From Poronia punctata (Eukaryota > Ascomycota > Sordariomycetes > Xylariales > Xylariaceae): DNA of 64,000 bases. Position 1 is the stretch's first letter; every line of letters begins with the position of its first letter. Below, one piece after another: positions 23,644-33,870 of this stretch. The stretch is from contig MU401471.1 of the NCBI GenBank assembly GCA_022579005.1, positions 76,345 through 140,344 of the forward strand, read 5' to 3'. Made by a program: the position numbers and the translations under genes. Below the pieces are notes generated by a model that ran no database searches, was not told the origin of the DNA, and saw nothing but the letters and a program-made list of their open reading frames with translations.

Positions 23644-26596
23644 ATGTACCGGCACAATGGCTCCCTTGCGTCGACGATTCTTCTTGTCACAGCTAACTTG
23701 CTCTTGCCCGTCGCGATCTTGATCTTCGCTACCGGATTCTTCCCATATAAACCTTTCTTGCCTGGTCTAGCGCAATATGACGATCTCGGCACTGGGTCGC
23801 ACCCGGATGCGCCTTTCGATAGGCTTATATTCATGGTGGTGGATGCCTTGCGCAGGTAGGTCGCTCCCAGGGTTACACATGTAGCGGCGGGACATGACAA
23901 GCTAACCAGCAAATCGCAGTGACTTTGTGTACTTGGAGGGGTCTGGCTTCGAGTATACCCAAAGGTTAGACAAGCCTGTTTCGTCTTATCGTCTTGCCCG
24001 CTTCTGACATCCGTACAGCCTGATTCGTGATGGCATCGCCATGCCCTTTACAGCCCATGCGACGTCGCCTACCATAACCCTGCCCCGAATCAAGGCGATA
24101 ACGACAGGCTCAACGCCCTCGTTCCTCGACGCTATACTCAGTTTCGACGAAGCCGATACCTCCTCCACCCTCGCGTCGCAAGACTCATGGCTCGCCCAGA
24201 TGAAAGCCAAGAATACAGGAAACCTTCTCATGTATGGCGATGACACCTGGCTTAAGCTGTTCCCTGACACATTTGATCGCGCGGATGGCACCACGAGCTT
24301 CTTCGTTTCCGACTTTACCGAGGTGGACAACAATGTGACAAGGCACATTGCTGACGAGTTGCGTAATCCTGACTGGAACACTATGGTCTTGCATTACCTT
24401 GGTCTCGATCATATTGGCCACAAAACGGGTCCTCGAGGACCTAACATGATCCCCAAACAGCGAGAGATGGATGCCATAGTGCGTCAGATACACGAGTCTA
24501 TGGAAGCCCAAGAACACCTTCAATCTACCTTATTTGTGTTATGTGGAGACCATGGTATGAATGATGCTGGTAATCATGGAGCATCGTCCCCTGGGGAAAC
24601 CTCCGCCGCTCTCGTTTTCGTGTCTCCGAAGCTGAAGGAGATGTCTAAAAGGCTCAAGGCGCCAGCAGACTTTACTGAAGACTTTCAGTATTATGGTACG
24701 GTTGAACAAACCGATTTGGCGCCAACTCTGGCAGGGTTACTGGGTTTCCCCGTGCCCAAAAATAGCCTCGGGTCTTTCATCGCCAACTTTCTGCCTTTTT
24801 GGTCAGACGGTAAGCCGAAACCCAGCGACCGTTGTCCAGATCGGACTGACCAAAACAAACAGCACAGGACAGGTTGGAGATCCTCACACGTAATGCTAGA
24901 CAAATCTTGGCCATCATAACTGCTACAATAGGTACACCGTCTGTTGAGAACGGGCTAGACGAACAAGACTGTGGCCATACGAGTTCGTCGACTGAAGAGT
25001 TGGCCTGCCAGTGGCACAGGATCGCTAGTGCTGTAGAAAAGGCTGGCGGCGATCATTTCAAAGACCAAGAATTGGAATTGGAAATAACCACAGTCAGTTC
25101 AACTTTGTCGACCCTCTTCTTCTCTTCTAGAGATGAAACACGCTTGACTATGTCATCTTAGCTTACACACTCCCTGCCAGTGGCTTCACGAGGCGCAAAC
25201 TCTAATGAGCGGCATGGCCAGTAACTACAACGTCGATAGGCTCCTCTTAGGAGGTTTCGTCGCCCTCGTTGCTGTGCTGGCGGCTCTAGTGGCCACTATA
25301 GGGTCCGCTGCCTGGGGCTTTCGCCGGTTGGGGCCGTTTGCGTTAGTCACTCTTCTTTATGGTGTGATGATGTTTGCCAGTAGTTACGTTGAGGAGGAAC
25401 ATCACTTTTGGTACTGGTCAACGACGGCATGGTTGTTCTATCTTTTGGTCAGCAGGTATGTTTCCATTCTGCTGCACGATACTATTGTGTACTGACATGG
25501 CAGCAGAGCGACGAAGCCAGCCAAGAGCTTTGGCACTATGGCGCTGCTTGGGATGGGTTCACTAAGGCTATTGCGTGGTTGGAACCAAACCGGCCAGAAA
25601 TTTGCTGGTGAACCTGATATCGTCGCTAGTTTTCTTCTACCTAATCCGACACTACTTTGGATACTGGTGTGGTCCACATACGCCTGGGTAGCGTGGGAGC
25701 TCTTGAATGGCATGGATTCGCTCCCGGTCATAATCTCCGGTTCAGTAGTTACTGGAGTGGTTACTTCGGCCGTGTCATTCAAACTTGCCTTTACGAAACA
25801 AGATGCCCCTGAACTGGTTGTTGGGCTTCCTAGATTGATTGCCGACTTGTTTGATGGCCCTTCTCTAGTGACACAAGCTCGCTCGGTTTTCATGGGGATT
25901 GGCCTTACGGCCGTCTTCCCAGTATACGTGCTACTCTTCAAGCCCACCAAATCGTCCAAGGAGCGAGGTAAGCGCCCCCTTCAAGTGACTTAAATGGACG
26001 TGTTTTTGACTAACGATCTTGCAGCGATGTACAGCATTCATCACCTATACACGCTATTCGCACTGACGCAATCGCGGGCAACTAACATCCCTCTATTCTT
26101 GCTATTCCATGGAATCCATGTCGTCCTGGGAAGACTTGATCTCAACCCTGTCGAAATAACAACGTCGTCCTTACTCCTTCAACTTGCTTCATTCTTCGCC
26201 ATGGGCGGGTCTAATGCGTTTACCGGCATCGACTTGTCCAGCGCGTACAATGGTATCAGCGACTTCAACGTCTTTTCCGTGGGAGTTTTGACCTTTCTAA
26301 GTAACTGGGCCGGTCCCGTTTGGTGGACGTCAGCTTCGAACCTACTTCTTCTCGGGCGAAGAACTCGAGAGAAGAGGGGGGATGATATATTCACGCATCA
26401 CGCGTCTCTTCTGACGCTATATGTAGCAGCTAGTCTGGCTTCCGTCATGGCGGCCTGTACAGCGCTGAGGACTCATTTGTTCATCTGGACCGTCTTCTCC
26501 CCCAAGTACCTCTACAGCATGGCCTGGACCCTGGGACAACATCTTGTTATTAATATGGGGTTGGGGAGCTTGTTGTATTGGTTAGGACGGACATGA
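23644..26596 (+). CDS. las21: GPI ethanolamine phosphate transferase 2 (Las21/Gpi7)
   Basis: ER membrane enzyme that adds ethanolamine phosphate to the second mannose of the GPI anchor. Seven exons give 862 residues: 23644-23855, 23920-23964, 24019-24809, 24863-25092, 25181-25455, 25504-25967 and 26025-26596. An N-terminal signal-anchor is followed by the alkaline-phosphatase-like catalytic domain (about 45-310), with metal-site motifs FMVVDALRRSDFVY, HATSPTITLPRIK (probable nucleophile Thr), HYLGLDHIGHKTGP and CGDHGMNDAGNHG. The C-terminal half is about ten membrane helices, ending GSLLYWLGRT. Exon 2 is only 45 nt, but it restores the Asp of the first metal site and the FEYTQSLIRDG segment. 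The acceptor before exon 6 is a tandem NAGNAG (25503 or 25506), which would add or drop one Ser. The CDS is intact. Confidence 0.93.
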
Positions 26597-28453
26597 TGAT
26601 TATTTCGTCCGGGGAATATGTAAATTTTTTTAAAAATATTTCAAACTACTAGAATAGAATCAGAAACATATAGACTGGGTATCTACCTACTTTTGAAATG
26701 AGGATTATTACAAGTAAACACATTTAGTTCTTATCCTGTGAACATTGTCTGTGAGAATTTAGCATCTTGCATTCAGCCTTGTAGCCAAGCTAGCTAGCCC
26801 ATGAGAATATAAAGAAATAAAAATAAACCCAACTAAAAGCTCAAACCAAGGACAACACAGTGTATATATGACGGCATCTTGTCTTGTGTGGATTGGGCAC
26901 GGATGTCAGCTGAGGACCAGGGGAAAGAAACTGATTCCAATTTCCGAATCCCTGGGATGTGTTTTTTTTACAGCTAATATTTATAACCTAGCTGCGGAGG
27001 TACCGATCGATGATCTTTAGAACTACGAGTACCCAGATACGATATATCGTTTTACCCGTTGCTCTTTATACAGGTAAAGTACGACTTATAAAATAACTAC
27101 TTATCTATCTAGTACTAAAAAACAGGAAGTACTCGTAATAGGTAGAATTATACCGGTGAGATAATACGTAGTGGAAAGCAAGGTTGTACTCGTAGGTGGG
27201 AATGCTAATGTCAAGATCCTGACGTGGATCATTTGGAGGATCGATGGAAGCTAAATAACGTTGGGGGAAGCGCGTTACAACCAATGCGTTAGGTACCTAC
27301 CGGATCCCCCGGACGAACTGGGGGATCCGTCGCAATACTAATATGGCCGGCAAGGTAGGTAGGTAGGTAATCAGGCTTTATAATAGGTACCGACCTATCA
27401 AACGCAGCTGCGCAGATATGTAATGTCTCACGTACGCATACAGGGCTGATTTGAGTTGACTACCAACATGAAGGTCACGCCGCATTCTCCTGGAATATAT
27501 GTGAGGGACATGACAATATCAGCACTACATCACTCGTACTATCTATGTAGGCTGACGCCTGAAATATACTCGTATGCAGATGCTGCTACGAGAGGTTTGC
27601 TTATGTACCTACACAGTAAATAGCGTGTGACGGCGGGTCTAGCTTGGTCTTATTAGACAAGCTTAATGACTTGCAGGTTTTATACAAGTGCGTCCCGAAA
27701 TTGGTAAAATGACACGGGTCACAATAGTACAGGACCCCAACACAATGGGTCAGGAGCCCGGTCTGATCCCCAGCAGCTGATTAGCTATACACACTTAGCG
27801 TTACCAATCAAAGCTAGTGCGAGCAAGGTACCCGGGGGACCTGAAGCTTTTCCTTGGCTCAAAATCCCACTTTGTTTTGGAGACATCTGGGCATCGACAA
27901 CGTTTAATTAGGCCTTATTACACATGTACCTATCATACCACGTAATAATCACTCCCATGTATGTACCTCATCTGCTTACAAGTATACTCTTGACTTGCTT
28001 TGCCTCTATTTAGGTACTGTGATTGTAGTTTCTTATGCTTGACCCCGGTCTGTGGTGACTAGACGCTGCCAGGGTATGTTGGTCTTGTCCCCCATTTCTA
28101 ATACAACCTATTAATCATTTGCGAACCTGTCAACAAAAGCAAGGCAAAAAAGTAACCCGCCCGCTGTCGATGCATCCTTTACTTCCCTGTTCATCATTCT
28201 CTTCGCACTAACCAACGTCGCGCTTTCCATCATGCGAACAGGAACTTGACCCTCGAACCCGATAGCAGCTGCTATGCCGAATGAGAAAAGACGTGCCCTC
28301 AGTTACTTCGAGTGTCTTGCTACTTGACAGAGCCCGGTCCCTGCATCGCCACCGTTCTCGCGACGTTTAGTTGCCCGTACCGGCGTGTCTTTTTGCGCTC
28401 CACAGACACAAACACCTCAACACATGGACGTATCTCGCCGTGGAAGATGAACA
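26597..28453. other. Gene-free region between las21 and smp3
   Basis: About 1.86 kb, AT-rich with CCTACC and TACTCGTA words (27024-27031, 27130-27137, 27187-27194). A perfect 10-bp inverted repeat lies at 27301-27329. I see no coding region. The smp3 promoter should be in the right-hand part. Confidence 0.5.
27301..27329. repeat. Perfect inverted repeat with 9-nt spacer
   Basis: CGGATCCCCC at 27301-27310 is the exact reverse complement of GGGGGATCCG at 27320-27329, with a 9-nt spacer. It is GC-rich inside AT-rich DNA and is flanked by TAGGTACCTAC on the left and a GTAGGTAGGTAGG run on the right. It could be a hairpin, a dyad binding site for a Zn2Cys6-type factor (CGG...CCG ends), or the remnant of an element. 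Confidence 0.8.
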
Positions 28454-30281
28454 ATGTGGCGGCGCACATATTTGTTATTGGTTCTGGTTCGGTTATGGTT
28501 TGCCCTGTCGCCAAGTTACTTGCATCCCGATGAGAACTTCCAAGGGCCGGAGGTGATCGCCGGTACGTATAAAACGCGGGTCGACCCGAGGCATGGGCGC
28601 ATGCAGCTTTCGCGCCACGCGGCCGGAGACATGCTTTGCCCTACCTCGTAGACACACCTAAGACTTGTTGAAACTAGGCTGACACGGCCTTGTGCGTCAT
28701 ATCTGCAGGCCAAATCTTCAACTATCCGGTCCGACTAACGTGGGAGTTCACAAACGACAATCCCATCCGAAGCGTTTTCCCCCTCTGGCCGGTCTATGGA
28801 CTGCCTATGCAGCTCCTGCGGTGGCTGTGGATCGGTAACGGAAACGATGGCGAAATCCCTCCGATCGCGGTCTTCTGGACCCTGCGCGTCCTCATGTTCA
28901 TCATCAGCTTCGTTCTAGAGGACTGGGCGATACACGAACTTGTCCCGTCGCGGCGTCATCGGTGGATCGCCGTTCTATTAGTCGCCTCATCCTATGTTAC
29001 CTGGACTTTCCAGACGCATACCTTCTCCAATTCAATAGAGACACTTGTCGTTCTGTGGAGTCTCGTTTTAATTGAGCGCATTTTGGAGACGCCCGTGAGT
29101 GCCCTCCCGAGGAAGCCCGTAGCTTGTCATCAGGCGATTTGTACTGACAGCCCATACAGCAATCTTCGTCTCTTTTGGCGTCAACCTTGCTTGGTTTCGC
29201 GGCCGTCTTCGGTGTTTTCAACCGGATTACGTTCCCGGCCTTTCTACTAATTCCCGGGCTTCGCTTGTTGCCCCATTTCTTGAAAAAGTAAGGTGGTCCG
29301 TTGCTCCGACTAGTTAAGCCTATTTTCTGACTGTGTTCCATTACCAGGCCGTCGTCACTTCTTACCATAGCAGGATCCGCTTTGTTTACGACTTTCATCG
29401 CCGTTTCCCTCGATACATCATTCTATTCACCACATTCCATATCTTGGTCGGACCTCTATAAGAATCCGATAATTACGCCATGGAACAACTTGCGATATAA
29501 CATTTCGCCCTCGAATCTCGCGCAACATGGGATACACCCTTGGTATCAGCACTTGCTTGTCAATTTGCCTCTACTCATCGGCCCAGCTGTTGCGCTCCTT
29601 TTTATCCGACCTCATTTGTCCCTACGATTATATTCCGCCATATCAGGGGTTTTCGTCCTTTCGAGTTTCCAGCACCAGGAAGCTCGGTTTCTGTTACCGG
29701 CAATACCGCTTTTGCTGTCGTCGGTGCGACTACCGAAGAATCCCACGTACATGAAGATCTGGATAGGCGCTTGGATGGTTTTTAATGTGGCGCTGGGGCT
29801 TTTGATGGGGGTCTATCACCAGGGCGGGATTGTACCCGGGCAGGTTTTTCTAAGCAAGCAGCCCGATGCGACTCAGGCGGTATGGTGGAATACGTATATG
29901 CCTCCAATCTGGCTATTGAATGGCAAAAACGAGGTCCTCCGGACCCAGGATGTCGGAGGCATGCCGGGCGACACGTTGCTGGAAGAGCTGGATCGGATAG
30001 CTACATGCGACACGCCGGCTGACCGACGCAACCAGGAATATCTCAAAGAGAAAAACGGCACGTATCTAGTCGCGCCATTGTCGACAACATGGCTCGATCC
30101 TTACCTGGAGAACAAGGGTTTGGATGGGTTAAGGTTTAGGGAGGTTTGGAGGTATAATGCACATCTCAACCTGGATGATCTGGACTGGGGGGAAGACGGC
30201 GTTTGGCATACACTCAAGAGGGTTATAGGGAGACGGGGATTAGCGGCTTGGAGAGTTACCAAGAGTTGCGATCGGTCCTGA
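28454..30281 (+). CDS. smp3: GPI mannosyltransferase 4 (Smp3), GT22 family
   Basis: ER membrane alpha-1,2-mannosyltransferase that adds the fourth, side-branching mannose to the GPI precursor, using dolichol-phosphate-mannose. Four exons, 28454-28562, 28709-29094, 29160-29287 and 29348-30281, give 518 residues, against 516 in yeast. The GT22 signature [16 protein letters not shown] with its acidic pair is in the first luminal loop (about residues 20-40), split by the first intron (146 nt), and continues [13 protein letters not shown]. Further marks are [33 protein letters not shown] and [19 protein letters not shown]. About eight or nine membrane helices are followed by a soluble C-terminal region of roughly 120 residues. 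All splice joins keep frame with canonical ends. It lies 1.86 kb downstream of las21 on the same strand. Confidence 0.92.
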
Positions 30282-31046
30282 CCAGATGACGTAATAATCA
30301 AAATGAGAGAAAAAAAACATAAACTCATAATCTACAATATTTAGTAACCTACGTGATGTTTAAGTGAAGATGTAGGTAATGAGGTGCTGGCCTAATGCTT
30401 GTTTTTAGAGTCGGACTTTCAAGGATGCATTTCCGGATCCGAAGCAATGGAACACTTGCATGCAGCTTCCCGGCAGTTTACGAGGCTACTTCCGTGTCTC
30501 TGTGGTAGGGATACCTACACGTACCGAAGACGATTGTATTCCGAAGCTAATGTTACAGTTCCTGCATCTTCCAAGACCAAAATGCTGGGCATCCGGGCAC
30601 TTGCAACGGGGTGAAAGGTGATGTAAACATGGAGGTAATTACCTACTCGTACAGGGCAGATACATCATGTAGGTACTACAAAAGGTACCGACTCCATATC
30701 AACGCGCCTAATGTAGACTCCACTTGTACTTGAACTTTGACGAAAGTGACTTTCCGTATCGATGGTTGTATGGGACAATTCAGGGCATCTGATTGGGCTA
30801 CACTCTACGCCTCTCATCCTTGTCTTTCTTTGAGCCGCGAATGAGGAAGGAAAATGTATTGATTGATTGACCGACGACCATACTTAATCAATTCGCCCTC
30901 TGCTTCCAATTCAACCAGCAGCAACAATCGAGAGAAAGACCGCGCGCAATCAGTTCCTAGCCGGCCTCTAATTGCGTCGTATTTTTCTGTCAGGTTACAG
31001 AAGTTTTCTTTACGTCAACAAACAAACAAACAAACAAACAAACAAA
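30282..31046. other. Spacer between smp3 and pet100
   Basis: About 765 bp without a supported gene. TACTCGTA occurs at 30644-30651. A CAAA/AAAC repeat at about 31014-31045 runs right up to the pet100 start codon and would form its 5' leader. Confidence 0.5.
31014..31045. repeat. AAAC tetranucleotide microsatellite at the pet100 start
   Basis: About eight AAAC units end one base before the pet100 ATG, giving an A-rich leader around the start codon. Confidence 0.85.
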
Positions 31047-31414
31047 ATGGGTGGTTTAAACCTCGAGGTGTTCAAAGTGCGTAACTGAAATACTGACTTC
31101 CCTTTGACGTCCGAAAGTAAATCAGACTAACAACGACCTTGTATTGATATATATATATATAGTTCGGCATGTACGTCATGTTCCCGATCGGCATCATGTT
31201 TTATTTCGGCACCAACCTAGACGAACGATTCGCCGTGCCCGAGTTTTGGCCCAGACCCGAACAGGCCAACCGCGTGCCCTTTGAGAAGGACGAGATACAG
31301 GCCGAGTTGCAGCGGTTGCGTACTCGAAGGCTGTATCTTCGCGATCGTAGGCTTGAGCAGGAGGCTGCTGGTATGAAGTCTAGGGAGGATAATAACAATG
31401 AGGGCCAATCGTGA
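31047..31414 (+). CDS. pet100: Pet100-like cytochrome c oxidase assembly factor
   Basis: Small mitochondrial inner-membrane protein needed for assembly of cytochrome c oxidase. Exon 1 (31047-31076) encodes only ten residues, MGGLNLEVFK. An 86-nt intron (donor GTGCGT, acceptor ATATAG) follows, then exon 2 (31163-31414) begins FGMYVMFPIGIMFYFGTNLD. The protein is 93 residues. It shows the Pet100 order: a conserved N-terminal stretch, one membrane helix (about residues 11-27), then FAVPEFWPRPEQANRVPF and a charged helix EIQAELQRLRTRRLYLRDRR. The CDS is complete. It converges with the TACO1-type gene, whose stop is about 430 bp away, and both products serve cytochrome oxidase. Confidence 0.92.
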
Positions 31415-31847
31415 GAGGAAAGGGGGGTTGTTGTTATGTCAGAGCGGATGGAGGGGCTATGAGAATGGAAGATCCGGCGAAAAGAGACCGTCGAAATCAC
31501 CCGGCGCATACGGCTACGTGGAAAACCGCTGCGAGACTGGGAATAGCGCCATGGACGCGCACACAAATCCGGTACGATGGAAGCGGAATGTAATACAATT
31601 TTACGAAACGGGCACGGGAGTTCAGGACTGGGCATCAAAGACGGGCAATATTCGTCACTCTCTCCACTGGTTACAGTACGAGGACGGGCTGATACCGAAA
31701 ATGATGCAAATCAAGACATGCTAGGGGGTTGTATATACAAAGGCTGTCTATCTAAACGTCTGTATACTCTACAAATATATATCATGATTGTACAATAGTC
31801 AGCATTTGCCATCCGGGCTAAAACGCTTTCGCTCCCGATCAAAACAT
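31415..31847. other. Convergent 3' region between pet100 and the TACO1-type gene
   Basis: About 430 bp holding both 3' untranslated regions. An open frame runs on the plus strand from about 31400 to 31724, but its Arg/Gly-rich translation has no recognisable motif. Confidence 0.45.
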
Positions 31848-32964
31848 CTATACTTCAAGAAGCTCCTCGATACTATCCCATTTTTCTTCCGAGATCGCAC
31901 CTCGCTCAGCGTTCATATATATAGCCACCACATCAGGGAAATCTCGGATCACCGAGAGGAGCTTCGTCAGGTTTTCGACCGTCGTGTCATCGTCGACTTT
32001 AACCTTGTCAGACGTGCAAGTCCACAAGATATCCGAGCTCAGGATCTCCAAACTCAACGTTTTCGCAAGGTCCTGCGCGACCTGATGCGTCATATTAGGT
32101 TGCGTCCACACAACAAGATTCCCATCGTCATCTCTCTCGACATCCTCGGCGCCTACGTCGAGAGCCTGCATCATCATATCATCAAAGTCCCTCTCGGCCG
32201 CTTGAAGCACGGTGCGTCCTTGCTTCGTGAACAAAAAGGCCGTCGGCGTGACGGTGCCGCCGTTTTTCTTGATGATGGGTCGTAGATCTTTAAGTGCCCG
32301 CTGCTTGTTGTCTGATTCGATGTCGATGACCATGGCGATCGAGGGTGCTAGCATTACCTCGAGAGTCGCGGTCTCGAGCCCGGCGCCTGATTCGGTCTTT
32401 CCTTGGCCTCGCGCGATGGCTACGTCGATGTTGGCTTTGGGCATGCCGGCTATTTTTTTTTCGGTTTTCATCTTTAGGTCAGATTCGCTGATTCTCTCTT
32501 TTTGTTCCTTTCTTCTTCTTCTTCTTCTTCTTCGACTATTCCGGACCGTTTTGGCGTGCGCTCCTGTTAAAAAAGAAAGAGCATACCTTTCTTAGCTACG
32601 GCTATCACATGCGCGAGCTGTGAATTCAAAGTCGGGTCTGCGCCGTATACTACATTACAATCCGGCAGTTAGTTAAACAAACAAACAAACAAACAAAGCG
32701 CAATAGATTATGCAAGGCACATGTCGCACATTTCGAATACATGGTCAATTGCTTCGAGAAGGTATTGCGCACCGCCGTCTTCCTCTTGTCAGCGGCGGCC
32801 TTTTCATGTTTGATCTTGGACCACTTGTTGTGGCCGCTGTTGAGGACGGCGCTTGAGGCGAGTGAGCGTCGGCATTGCGCGCAGATTGAGGATTGTATGG
32901 GACTCGGATTCGGTAGGAATATTCGTCTTGATATTATGGGCGAAAGGGAGAAGAGTGAAGACAT
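31848..32964 (-). CDS. TACO1/YebC-family mitochondrial translation factor
   Basis: Member of the YebC/PmpR family. Mitochondrial members (human TACO1, yeast Dpc29) bind the mitoribosome and help translation; TACO1 is needed for COX1. Three exons, 32964-32730, 32649-32587 and 32449-31848, give 299 residues. The N-terminus looks like a mitochondrial presequence (Ser/Arg-rich, no acidic residues), followed by SGHNKWSKIKHEKAAADKRK, the family hallmark. The 63-nt middle exon encodes LYGADPTLNSQLAHVIAVAK and joins cleanly to AGMPKANIDVAIARGQGK. Later marks are KNGGTVTPTAFLFTKQGRT and DVGAEDVERDDDG. Without the small exon the family core would be broken, so the three-exon model is well supported. 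Intron 1 contains an AAAC repeat and intron 2 a CTT repeat. Confidence 0.9.
32513..32535. repeat. CTT trinucleotide repeat in TACO1-type intron 2
   Basis: About seven CTT units in plus orientation, a GAA run on the coding strand, inside the intron 32450-32586. Confidence 0.8.
32674..32697. repeat. AAAC repeat in TACO1-type intron 1
   Basis: Five to six AAAC units within the intron 32650-32729. The same tetranucleotide is found before the pet100 ATG 1.6 kb away. Confidence 0.8.
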
Positions 32965-33870
32965 TTTGGAGGGGTTGGTTTGGTCTAAGGCGCTTTTTCC
33001 ATGGCAAAGAAAATGTTAGGCTAGAATATCTAATGTACAATAGACATGCATTCCGAAGCTTTAAACTTTATTTTACACGTAAATCTTGAAGCTCTAAAAG
33101 TACATATTAGTAGGTATTCGTTCCTCTACGGTTCCCCAAACTAAAGTTTTACCAAATGCCAAGAAATCAGGACTTTATACCAAAGCAGTGTTTCGGTATC
33201 CGGACTAAGTCTTAAGCCTGATTAGGCAATTTACAGGACACCCTTCCTAATTCGACTGCTTTCTTGCCTGTTTTGTACAAGAGTTCTAAACATATTTAAG
33301 CCTTGGTTAGAGCGTGGGGTCAAACACAACCCACACGGCCGCTCAACCCCAACTGCCTGTCCTATTTACTACTACATAGTATAAGCGGTAACAACTTCTT
33401 CGTTAGATATAATGGTTAATTTTGTAGTTTTCATGCCTGGATCAATCTTGGACGCAGTTTAAGGCATTCAGGAACATAAGTTTTTTTTTTTTTAGATTTG
33501 TACCTTTCTGAATCATTTGCCCATGTTATAAGCTTCCTAATGTTGTGTATACTGGTCATTTTGGTGGTGACAATTGAGTATGTGGTCACTGTCTGACTCC
33601 ACCTCTGCCTTGGTTGCTATGTTACACGACGCACGTACATGGCATATTGCCTATACGGCATACCTATGTTGCATCAGGAATCAGAGGCGCTGACAAAACG
33701 TCAGTTAGTCCTATGTGTGATATAATAACCTACCTCATCTGTCTCTTCTTGTGCCCCTCCAGCTTTTCTCCAATGCTCCTGCACGTAGCCTTCCTAGATG
33801 ACCAACTCGGCTTGGATGCTGACTGCGGGTTGTTGCGTTTGCTCGTCTCTATCCACCGCCATCCACCGTG
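32965..33870. other. Divergent region between the TACO1-type gene and the P450 gene
   Basis: About 900 bp between two divergent start codons. It is AT-rich and contains a poly-T run near 33481-33494. No coding signal is seen apart from short chance frames. Confidence 0.45.
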
